Assembly: GCA_900554495.1 (NCBI GenBank)
Contig: USHR01000129.1
Span: 1 to 5,294, forward strand
Direction of reading: 5' to 3'
Length of the DNA: 5,294 bases
From: an uncultured Collinsella sp.
GTDB taxonomy: Bacteria > Actinomycetota > Coriobacteriia > Coriobacteriales > Coriobacteriaceae
Shown here: positions 1-5,246 of the stretch, in pieces
Layout of the letters: each line of letters starts with the position of its first letter
Position numbering within the stretch: position 1 is the stretch's first letter
Notes under the pieces: model-generated
Seen by the model: the letters and a program-made list of their open reading frames with translations, nothing else
Database searches by the model: none
What the model was told of the DNA's origin: nothing
Translations under genes and position numbers: made by a program

Positions 1-603
1 CTTAAGATGAGCCGAGATAGAGATGCCGCCGCCGATATGGCAAACGATGAAATTGCACTCATCATAGGGGCGACCGAGCTTTGCCGCATGGCGGATGGCG
101 GTCTCTTTGAGATTAAGGGCGTGCAGGTGCACGTTTCGATACACGCCCTTAATGCCCGTCATACGTGCGAGGTCGCACAGCTCGTCGGTATCGGGAGGAT
201 TCACCACAAAGGCGGGCTTGCCACATTTCACGGCAAATTCGTGGGCAATCTGGGGTCCCAGCTGCGCCGGGTGCCGAACGCCATTCGCACCGATGCGGGC
301 ATGCTCGAGCATAACCTCGTTGATGGCATACGTACCACCGGGCAGCGAAAGCAAGCCACCGCCGCGACCGACAAATGCATCAAAGTCCTCGAGCTTTAGG
401 CCCGCCTCCCCCAGCGCTCCAAGAATCAGATCGCAGCGATACGGCATCTGAGCCGAAACCCCGTCGAACTGGGCAAGGTCCTTCGCATCGTGCGCAACGT
501 TCTTACTGAGCTTGCACTCATCACCCTCAAAAACGCCCACCTTCGTGGAAGTGGAACCAGGGTTGATTACCAGGACGCGCCAGGGAGTCTTTTTATCGGA
601 CAT
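1..603 (-). CDS. buk: Butyrate kinase family acyl kinase (3' part missing)
   Basis: This is the N-terminal 201 residues of an acetate/butyrate kinase (ASKHA fold), open to the left window edge; the family is about 355 residues long, so roughly 40% is missing. Visible motifs are the phosphate-binding NPGSTSTK at residues 14-21, VGRGGGLL at 78-85, HALNLK at 161-166 and HIGGGIS at 189-195. These match butyrate kinase rather than acetate kinase. Family members phosphorylate a short or branched-chain carboxylate with ATP, or run in reverse to make ATP from an acyl phosphate in the cytoplasm. The ATG at 601-603 is preceded by AAGGAGG at 8 nt spacing, and only 3 bp separate it from the phosphotransacylase stop, so the two are almost certainly coupled. 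The usual VGRGGLL has one extra glycine here. The exact acyl chain is not readable from sequence; branched-chain or other acids are possible. Confidence 0.93.
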   Translation of the reverse strand, partial: MSDKKTPWRVLVINPGSTSTKVGVFEGDECKLSKNVAHDAKDLAQFDGVSAQMPYRCDLILGALGEAGLKLEDFDAFVGRGGGLLSLPGGTYAINEVMLEHARIGANGVRHPAQLGPQIAHEFAVKCGKPAFVVNPPDTDELCDLARMTGIKGVYRNVHLHALNLKETAIRHAAKLGRPYDECNFIVCHIGGGISISAHLK

Positions 604-606
604 ACC

Positions 607-1614
607 TTAAGCCTCCTTAAGCGCCTGGGCGCGCACGCAGCTCATCACCACGTTGCCGACGATCTCGTCGACGGGCGCAGAACGTGAGCAATCGCACACG
701 ATCTTCTTGAAGCCCTGAAGCATGGGGCCGTAAGCATTGGCGCCGGTCAGATTCTGGATGATCTTGACGCCGATATTGCCCACGTTGATATCGGGCCAGA
801 TGACCACGTTGGCCTGGCCCGCAACAGCGGACTCACGATGAACCTTCTTGGCCGCAACTTTGGGGTTAATCGCCGAATCAAACTGGAACTCGCCGTCGAT
901 GGCAAGGTCGGGACGGCGATCGTTGGCAATCTCGCGAGCACGGCGCACTTTGTCGACAAGCTCGTTGTCCATCGAACCGTCAGTCGAATGCGAAAGCAGC
1001 GCGCAACGGATATCCCATCCGGTCAGCGAGCGCACCGTTTCACTCGACGAAATCGCAATCGAGGCAAGCTCCTCACTCGTGGGGTCAACGCAAACGGCAG
1101 AATCGCCAAAAGCCAAAAGGCCGCCTTCGCCGCCGTTCCAGTTGGGAATGTCGGCGATACCGCACGAGCTCACGGTGTCCACCCCGTCGGCAAGGCCGAC
1201 GATAGTCTGTCCCGCTAGGATGATGTCGCCCGTGGCGTTATCGATGCCGGCGAACATTACGTCGACATCGCCGAGCACCTGCAAAATCAGGGCGCGCTCT
1301 AGCGGGCGCGTCATACGGCGCGCGGCACCCTTGGGCTTAAACTTGCAATCAGGATGCGAAAGGTAGCGCTCACAGCAGGCGGCGTTCGCCTCCTCGTCGG
1401 TCACATCGACAATCTCGATGCCGTCAAGGGAGATACCGCGCTCATCGGCAAGCTCCTTGAGCTTGCCGCCGTCGCCGACCAGCACACATTCGGCAAGATG
1501 CTCGGCGGCGATCTTTGCGACCGCCTGCATCATGGTCTCGTTTTCGCCCTCGGGAAAAGCAACGCGCATAGGCTTGGCGGCAGCCTGCTCGCGCAGGGTC
1601 TGCAGCAGGTCCAT
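607..1614 (-). CDS. pta: Phosphate acetyl/acyltransferase (Pta/Ptb family)
   Basis: This 335-residue protein has the usual length of a single-domain phosphotransacetylase (PTA_PTB domain, about 330 residues). Family members exchange CoA of an acyl-CoA for phosphate, giving an acyl phosphate in the cytoplasm. Visible landmarks are FPEGENE near residues 20-26, the glycine-rich AGIDNATGD region near 120-128, LSHSTDGS near 208-215, FQFDSAINP near 244-252, WPDINVGN near 273-280, and a C-terminal DCSRSAPVDEIV block. Ser310 and Arg311 align with the catalytic Ser309/Arg310 of the Methanosarcina enzyme; its Asp316 aligns with Glu317 here, with an Asp just before. The motifs resemble Pta more than Ptb, yet the next gene is a butyrate kinase, so the acyl specificity is open and could be longer than acetyl. 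It begins 5 bp after the ACP stop, suggesting that the ACP may donate its acyl group; that is inference. Confidence 0.9.
   Translation of the reverse strand: MDLLQTLREQAAAKPMRVAFPEGENETMMQAVAKIAAEHLAECVLVGDGGKLKELADERGISLDGIEIVDVTDEEANAACCERYLSHPDCKFKPKGAARRMTRPLERALILQVLGDVDVMFAGIDNATGDIILAGQTIVGLADGVDTVSSCGIADIPNWNGGEGGLLAFGDSAVCVDPTSEELASIAISSSETVRSLTGWDIRCALLSHSTDGSMDNELVDKVRRAREIANDRRPDLAIDGEFQFDSAINPKVAAKKVHRESAVAGQANVVIWPDINVGNIGVKIIQNLTGANAYGPMLQGFKKIVCDCSRSAPVDEIVGNVVMSCVRAQALKEA
612..618 (-). promoter_or_regulatory. Ribosome binding site of the acyl kinase gene
   Basis: On the minus strand this reads AAGGAGG, a near-perfect Shine-Dalgarno sequence 8 nt before the kinase ATG. It lies inside the last codons of the phosphotransacylase gene (Leu-Lys-Glu-Ala-stop). 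This supports the chosen start and suggests translational coupling of the two enzymes. Confidence 0.85.
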
Positions 1615-1619
1615 GGCAG

Positions 1620-1853
1620 TTACTCCATCTCTTCGGCAGTGCGCTCGATAAGCTCGCCGACGGTCTTCATGACCATGACCTCGCGAACGGGGACCTCGGC
1701 ATCGAGCTCGTTCTCGATCATGGAGGTCAGCGCGATCATCTTCATCGAGCCCTTGCCCAGGGTCTCAAACGTCGTCTCGGGAGTCACATCGCCGTCATAG
1801 TTGTAAGCGGACTTGGCAAAATCGCAGATCTGCTGAGTGAGTTCTTCGTTCAT
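1620..1853 (-). CDS. Stand-alone acyl carrier protein
   Basis: This 77-residue acidic protein has the size and pattern of an acyl carrier protein. The probable 4'-phosphopantetheine attachment site is Ser36 in TLGKGSMKMIAL (residues 31-42), at the usual position at the start of helix II, followed by an acidic helix (MIENELDAEVP) and a C-terminal KTVGELIERT helix typical of the family. The usual Asp-Ser-Leu is Gly-Ser-Met here, so the conserved Asp before the serine is lost. ATG 1851-1853 is preceded by AGAAAGG at 7 nt. The gene is embedded between a thiolase/DUF35 pair and a phosphotransacylase/acyl kinase pair rather than with fatty acid synthesis genes, pointing to a dedicated carrier for a special acyl group. 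An Sfp-type phosphopantetheinyl transferase gene lies about 2.8 kb upstream and may be its activating enzyme. Which acyl group it carries cannot be told. Confidence 0.9.
   Translation of the reverse strand: MNEELTQQICDFAKSAYNYDGDVTPETTFETLGKGSMKMIALTSMIENELDAEVPVREVMVMKTVGELIERTAEEME
1623..1626 (-). promoter_or_regulatory. Ribosome binding site of the phosphotransacylase gene
   Basis: The minus strand reads GATGGAG just before the ACP stop codon (TAA, 1620-1622); the GGAG core lies 8 nt before the phosphotransacylase ATG. The site is within the ACP coding sequence, so ribosomes finishing the ACP are placed to start the next gene. Confidence 0.7.
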
Positions 1854-1884
1854 GATGGTGCCTTTCTAAGATAAAAAGAGGGGC

Positions 1885-1922
1885 GGCCACGGCGGGCTGG
1901 AGACATGGGTCCCGCCGTGGCC
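1885..1922 (-). terminator. Intra-operon GC-rich hairpin, possible attenuating terminator
   Basis: A perfect 12-bp stem (GGCCACGGCGGG paired with CCCGCCGTGGCC) with a 14-nt loop lies in the 105-bp gap between the DUF35 and ACP genes. On the minus strand a run of five T residues follows (1877-1873), but only after 7 intervening bases, so this is not an ideal intrinsic terminator. It may terminate partially, or block 3' exonucleases and mark an RNA processing site. Either would let the first two genes and the last three be expressed at different levels. The plus strand has no T-run after it. Confidence 0.6.
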
Positions 1923-1958
1923 TAAGAGAGGAATCGAATTGTTAAAAGGGGTGAAAAC

Positions 1959-2381
1959 CTAGTCGTCAAGCTCAAACGTGAGCTCTTTGTAGCCCGGACG
2001 GTCGATGACCTTGGCATGGACGCCAACGGTCTCGCCCGCCATGAGTTTGGCGCGAATCTCGGGGGCCTTCTTCTTGGTAATGCCGTAGATGACGTAGGTG
2101 TACTGAGAACCCTCGTCGATATCGACGGCGCCGTAGGCGTACTTGCCATACTCCTTGAGGTAGGGCTTGTCGTTCTGCGGACCAGGCAGGGTAAAATCGA
2201 TCAGGCGGCCGTGACCGGAAACCTGGACCCAGTCGGTCTTGTGGTAGCCGCAGGCATTGCAGGCAAGGTGGGGCGGAAACTCGACGGCTCCGCACTCGGG
2301 GCACTGGCGCGCCCAATAGATGCCCTCTTCAAGACCCGTGTAGAACTTCTTGACCACGGGCTCCATATCTTTGAGTTGCAT
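1959..2381 (-). CDS. DUF35 zinc-ribbon/OB-fold protein, thiolase partner
   Basis: This 140-residue protein has the two-part layout of the DUF35 family: an N-terminal helix and rubredoxin-like zinc ribbon with Cys27-x2-Cys30 and Cys41-x2-Cys44, then an OB fold from about residue 50 to the end (GRLIDFT, YAYGAVDIDEG, GETVGVHAKVIDRPGYKELTF). All four metal-binding cysteines are present. Family members do not act alone: they bridge thiolase-fold enzymes, as in the archaeal acetoacetyl-CoA thiolase/HMG-CoA synthase complex, the PhlB subunit of PhlACB acyltransferase, and the aldol-lyase complexes of steroid side-chain degradation. The gene starts 38 bp after the thiolase stop, and its ATG has AAGGAG at 7 nt, so it is very likely the structural partner of that thiolase and may bind the CoA or pantetheine arm. 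Partner identity is inferred from adjacency. Confidence 0.93.
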   Translation of the reverse strand: MQLKDMEPVVKKFYTGLEEGIYWARQCPECGAVEFPPHLACNACGYHKTDWVQVSGHGRLIDFTLPGPQNDKPYLKEYGKYAYGAVDIDEGSQYTYVIYGITKKKAPEIRAKLMAGETVGVHAKVIDRPGYKELTFELDD

Positions 2382-2388
2382 GAGAATA

Positions 2389-2394
2389 CTCCTT
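2389..2394 (-). promoter_or_regulatory. Ribosome binding site of the DUF35 gene
   Basis: The minus strand reads AAGGAG, 7 nt before ATG 2379-2381. This strong site fixes the start at the first methionine rather than at Met6. Confidence 0.8.
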
Positions 2395-2419
2395 ATGGGA
2401 AATCGAAAACCGCGGTCGA

Positions 2420-3706
2420 CTACGCGACGGTACGAAGGATCTGGCAGCGCACGTTCTGAGAACCGCCAAAACCGCGCAGGAAGGCCGTCTCGGGAACCTT
2501 CTTCATCTGGGTGGCACCGGCGACGCCGCGCATTTGCTTAACGGCCTCGACGATATCGGCGATGCCGGATGCGCCATGTGCGTGACCGAAGTTGCAACGG
2601 CCACCATGCGGGTTGATGGGCTTATCACCGTCAAAGGCGGTGCGACCATCGATCGCGTACTTCCAAGCCTCGCCGCGCGGAATATAGCCGCACTCCTCGG
2701 CCGAGACGATCTCGGAAGCCAGGAAGAAGTCATTGCACATAAACAGGTCGATCTCGTCGGGGCTCACGCCGGTAAGGTTATAGACCTGCTTGGCGGCAAG
2801 CTCGGTAGCCCAGTGCTCGTTGTGAAGCAGGCCGGCCTCGACGGCAGAGGCACCCGTGCCCAGAACCTCAATAGGTGCATACGGGACACCCATGGCCTTG
2901 GCCTTCTCCGTGGGCATCACGACAACGGCAGCGGCACCGTCGCACTTCTTCTCAAAGCCGGTAACGCGCAGGTACTGCGTAACGCGCGGGTTGTACATGC
3001 TCTTGAGATACTCGTCGGCGGTATCGAACCCAGCTGCCTTCGCGTCCTCCTCGACCGTGGTCTCGTACCAGGCAAGGGGATTCAGGACGGCACCGCGGCG
3101 AAGGCTCTTGGTAAGGCCGTTCAGGGCGTCATCGATCTGATCGGCGGTAAGGTCGTACTGCATCGAATACTCGTTGATCCAGTTGTCGAACGACACGCCA
3201 AAGGCGCCATCGAGCGGGCGACCATAAGCGCGGTCATAGATTTTATCGAGCGAGGGAATCATGACGTCGAGCGTAAAGTCCTGACGGATATGGGAGGGCA
3301 TATGCTCAACGGGAAGCGTCGAAGCCAGATCGCAGGCACCCGTAAGGACAACATCGTAGGCACCGGAGGCGACTGCCATCACGGCCTGCTCAAGGGCGAC
3401 GTAGCCCGTGCAGCAAGCCTCGGAATGATGGACGGAGCCCTTGGCACGAACGCCAAACCAATCGGCAACCTGCATGTTGGGAGTAATGCAATCGCCAACG
3501 AGATACGGATTGGCGCTGCCGTGATAGAAAAAGTCGATATCGCGGGGCTCAAGACCGGCATCGGCAATTGCCTCGAGGGCCGCATAGCCAAACGCCTCGC
3601 CCTCGCCAATACCCTGGGTCTCGGGATGCTCCTCAAAATCCTTGAACGGGGTGCAGCCTACGCCTACAATCGAGACGCTGCGCATGTTCTTTCCGAGCGT
3701 AACCAC
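2420..3706 (-). CDS. SCP-x/PhlC-like thiolase-fold enzyme
   Basis: This 428-residue protein has a complete thiolase fold of the SCP-x/lipid-transfer type. The N terminus has the family's VSIVGVGCTPF (11-21). The nucleophile region is SEACCTGYVALEQA (95-108), with Cys98 aligning with the acylated cysteine and a second cysteine following. The C-terminal NPHGG (365-369) and GHAHGASG (374-381) carry the usual active-site histidine, His375. The HDCF motif of true SCP-x thiolases appears as Asn325-Asp-Phe-Phe328, lacking its His and Cys, so ordinary thiolysis is doubtful. Relatives paired with DUF35 include acetoacetyl-CoA thiolase, PhlC C-acyltransferase and retro-aldol lyases; all handle C-C bonds next to a carbonyl. 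Two starts are possible: GTG 3704-3706 with AGGATGTG 7 nt upstream, or ATG 3683-3685, which gives the typical MRSVSIVGVG N terminus but has only a GGAAAG at 3 nt. It is the first gene of the operon. Confidence 0.9.
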   Translation of the reverse strand: MVTLGKNMRSVSIVGVGCTPFKDFEEHPETQGIGEGEAFGYAALEAIADAGLEPRDIDFFYHGSANPYLVGDCITPNMQVADWFGVRAKGSVHHSEACCTGYVALEQAVMAVASGAYDVVLTGACDLASTLPVEHMPSHIRQDFTLDVMIPSLDKIYDRAYGRPLDGAFGVSFDNWINEYSMQYDLTADQIDDALNGLTKSLRRGAVLNPLAWYETTVEEDAKAAGFDTADEYLKSMYNPRVTQYLRVTGFEKKCDGAAAVVVMPTEKAKAMGVPYAPIEVLGTGASAVEAGLLHNEHWATELAAKQVYNLTGVSPDEIDLFMCNDFFLASEIVSAEECGYIPRGEAWKYAIDGRTAFDGDKPINPHGGRCNFGHAHGASGIADIVEAVKQMRGVAGATQMKKVPETAFLRGFGGSQNVRCQILRTVA

Positions 3707-3712
3707 TGAATA

Positions 3713-3731
3713 TCACATCCTAATCATGTGA
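3713..3731 (-). promoter_or_regulatory. Ribosome binding site of the thiolase within an inverted repeat
   Basis: TCACAT and ATGTGA form a 6-bp inverted repeat separated by 7 bp. On the minus strand the right arm contains AGGATGTG (3714-3721), the probable ribosome binding site for the GTG start. The repeat could be a protein-binding operator or a small hairpin that hides the site. The half-sites are in the opposite order to a CRP site (TGTGA-N6-TCACA), so it is not one. The function is a guess. Confidence 0.4.
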
Positions 3732-3757
3732 AGGTGTACGGAATGATGGCGCAGTCC

Positions 3758-3796
3758 AGCCGCGAGCGAAGGTGAGAGAGCGCTCGCGGCTTTTCT
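3758..3796 (+). terminator. Hairpin with T-run on the plus strand
   Basis: An 11-bp perfect stem AGCCGCGAGCG / CGCTCGCGGCT with a 12-nt loop is followed on the plus strand by TTTTCT. This is a reasonable intrinsic terminator for rightward transcription, yet no rightward gene precedes it. On the minus strand there is no T-run after it, so there it would be a stable hairpin in the leader of the thiolase mRNA, if the promoter lies upstream of it. It may stop antisense transcription running out of the operon. Confidence 0.55.
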
Positions 3797-3878
3797 GTGC
3801 CGTCACACGTTGAACTACTGCAGTGATTCTTTTGAACGTAGCTTTAGTTTACGAGGGGTTAAACGAGACGCGTGAGAC

Positions 3879-3921
3879 AAAAAGCCCCGATGTGTCCCAT
3901 CATATGGGACACATCGGGGCT
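3879..3921 (-). terminator. Strong intrinsic terminator after the TetR gene
   Basis: A perfect 18-bp stem (3883-3900 with 3904-3921) with a 3-nt loop is followed on the minus strand by a run of five T residues (3883-3879). It lies 107 bp after the regulator's stop codon and before the thiolase operon, so it should separate the two transcription units. The stem contains TGTCCCAT and its complement and starts with AGCCCCG. Confidence 0.9.
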
Positions 3922-4027
3922 AGACGTTCCAAATAGCAGATAAATGGCCATACTTAAATCGATTCATAGGGCTGGATTGCTCTGAATCCGCAACCTACGC
4001 AACCGTTCATCCCTAAAAACCAGCCGT

Positions 4028-4645
4028 TCACCCGAGCGGCTTTTCAAAATCGGGAATACGTGGGTGCCAATGACGCGATGCATCGTCGACAAAGAGCGGT
4101 GCGTAGAACATGCGATTGAGGGCGGCGGCAACGGTGCGCGCCTCAAGGTCGGGCCGGGCCTCGAGCCAATACTGAATGAGGTTATGGTGACCCGCAAGCG
4201 CAAAGGCTAGATACAGGTCGAGGTCCGTTTCATCGGAAAATGTCGAGCGAAGCCGATTGCGAAAATAGTCATGCATAAAGATCGTCGCCTTGTGAGCAAA
4301 CACGGGATCGCCGTTATCGCTGTTAAGCGCCAAAACTTTCGAGCGATTAGCCTGGAGAATCTCCATGCGCTTGATCATCGTGGGCGTAGGGTCCAGCTGC
4401 GCATCGCCAAAACGAGCCTCCAGCGCAACATCATTGATGTCCTGCATATTCTGGAGCAGTTCATCTTCAAAACGTTTAACCACATCATCGACAGAGCGAT
4501 AACAGCGATAGAACGTCGATTTGGATGTATGGGCAAGGCGAAGTACCTCGGCCACCTTAATCGACTGCACCGGAGTTGTCGCCATAAGTTCAAAGACGGC
4601 ATCCTCGATCCGTGAAGCGATATCGTTTTGAGCGTTCAGTGACAT
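4028..4645 (-). CDS. TetR/AcrR-family transcriptional regulator
   Basis: This 205-residue protein has the TetR layout: an N-terminal three-helix DNA-binding domain followed by a larger all-helical ligand/dimer domain. The helix-turn-helix spans about residues 28-50, with SIKVAEVLRLAHTSKSTFY and the TFY signature at 44-46. In the C-terminal half, LAFALAGHHNLIQYWLE (about 147-163) resembles the TetR_C domain of DhaS-like regulators, ahead of a short DFEKPLG tail. The ATG 4643-4645 is preceded by GGGGAGG at 5 nt. The gene begins 28 bp after the phosphopantetheinyl transferase stop, so the two are probably co-transcribed, and it ends ahead of a strong terminator. It may control its own unit or the downstream acyl operon; neither ligand nor operator can be read from the sequence. 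Confidence 0.92.
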   Translation of the reverse strand: MSLNAQNDIASRIEDAVFELMATTPVQSIKVAEVLRLAHTSKSTFYRCYRSVDDVVKRFEDELLQNMQDINDVALEARFGDAQLDPTPTMIKRMEILQANRSKVLALNSDNGDPVFAHKATIFMHDYFRNRLRSTFSDETDLDLYLAFALAGHHNLIQYWLEARPDLEARTVAAALNRMFYAPLFVDDASRHWHPRIPDFEKPLG

Positions 4646-4650
4646 AGCGG

Positions 4651-4657
4651 CCTCCCC
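4651..4657 (-). promoter_or_regulatory. Ribosome binding site of the TetR gene
   Basis: The minus strand reads GGGGAGG, 5 nt before ATG 4643-4645, in the short gap after the phosphopantetheinyl transferase gene. It fixes the start of the regulator. Confidence 0.8.
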
Positions 4658-4673
4658 TATTGGCGATTGGCTC

Positions 4674-5246
4674 CTATGCTACCCGAAAGGTGTACTCCTT
4701 GAGGACGATACGAGGCATAGAGCGCGCCGCACAAGAGATGACGCAGCGACCGTATGTCACCGACGAAGTATTCCATCCGCAGGGCATACCATCTTTGCGA
4801 GGGTCAATCGAAAACCCGACGCCTTCAGCCTTGAGGATGGCCTCGATGCGCGTCCACGTCTGGCTCAGGCGAAGATTGCGTTCTTGCAAATTGGGGGCAG
4901 CGTTAATCCACGCGTGCTCGTCGTCGTTCACCATACGCTCAACCGCAACGGGAGCAATCTCATCGATCGCCTCGATATCCACGCCAATAGGTCCTCCGAC
5001 CGACCGAGCAACATCGGAAACAGCGAGGACGGCCACGCTTCCGCCATGTGAAATGGAAATAGAGGGGGCCTCCCCATCCGCAAGCTCGATCTTGCCGAAA
5101 GCAGAACGCGCAAGCTGGATGTCGTCGAAGACACCCAGGGCGTCGCGAAGAAGCAGACCCACGCCTGCAGCTTCCTTCCGAGACGCAATTGGGAGATCCT
5201 CATTGGAGGCACGTAAGGCATAGCGTCCCGCGATTGATGCCATATC
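4674..5246 (-). CDS. Sfp-type 4'-phosphopantetheinyl transferase (5' end uncertain)
   Basis: The protein carries the Sfp/AcpT family motifs. Numbered from the first genomic methionine (5241-5243), these are SISHGG at 63-68, IGVDIE at 86-91, and W130-x3-E134-A-x2-K138-x2-G141. Asp89, Glu91 and Glu134 match the magnesium-binding residues (Sfp Asp107, Glu109, Glu151), and Lys138 matches the catalytic Lys155; the Lys just before the glutamate in the WxxKE motif is Ile133 here. Such enzymes move phosphopantetheine from CoA onto the serine of carrier proteins. From that methionine the protein is 189 residues, shorter than Sfp-type enzymes of 220 or more, and the sequence runs straight into sequencing adapter at 5247, so the true 5' end is probably missing. 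Residues encoded beyond 5246 (MYKRQ) are adapter, not protein. The small acyl carrier protein of the downstream operon is a plausible substrate (inference). Confidence 0.85.
   Translation of the reverse strand, partial: DMASIAGRYALRASNEDLPIASRKEAAGVGLLLRDALGVFDDIQLARSAFGKIELADGEAPSISISHGGSVAVLAVSDVARSVGGPIGVDIEAIDEIAPVAVERMVNDDEHAWINAAPNLQERNLRLSQTWTRIEAILKAEGVGFSIDPRKDGMPCGWNTSSVTYGRCVISCAARSMPRIVLKEYTFRVA

Larger units (their letters stand above)
3707..4027. other. Intergenic region between regulator and thiolase operon
   Basis: This 321-bp stretch holds no credible gene. It contains the regulator's terminator (3879-3921), a hairpin facing the other way (3758-3796), and the repeat overlapping the thiolase ribosome binding site (3713-3731). 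The promoter of the five-gene operon must lie here, between about 3740 and 3880, but no convincing -35/-10 pair is visible: TTTAAC with TACGTT at 17 bp on the minus strand is too poor to call. An 8-bp palindrome ACTGCAGT lies near 3817-3824 and TTGAAC occurs twice nearby (about 3810 and 3832). Nothing further is seen from 3922 to 4027. Confidence 0.6.

Noticed and set aside
7..399. 130-residue plus-strand open frame over the kinase gene
   Set aside because: It is a shadow frame; the minus strand encodes all the butyrate kinase motifs without interruption.
2534..3709. 391-residue open frame on the plus strand antisense to the thiolase
   Set aside because: It is the mirror of a GC-rich gene, has no recognisable domain, and the minus-strand frame has clear thiolase motifs throughout.
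3713..3731. CRP/FNR-type binding site
   Set aside because: The half-sites are in the order TCACA...TGTGA, opposite to the CRP consensus, and the spacing does not fit.
3740..3880. Promoter of the thiolase operon
   Set aside because: A promoter must exist near here, but the best -35/-10 pairs match the consensus too poorly to place it.
3883..3921. Perfect 39-bp inverted repeat as a transposon end or phage attachment site
   Set aside because: The stem plus minus-strand T-run just after the TetR gene is fully explained as an intrinsic terminator.
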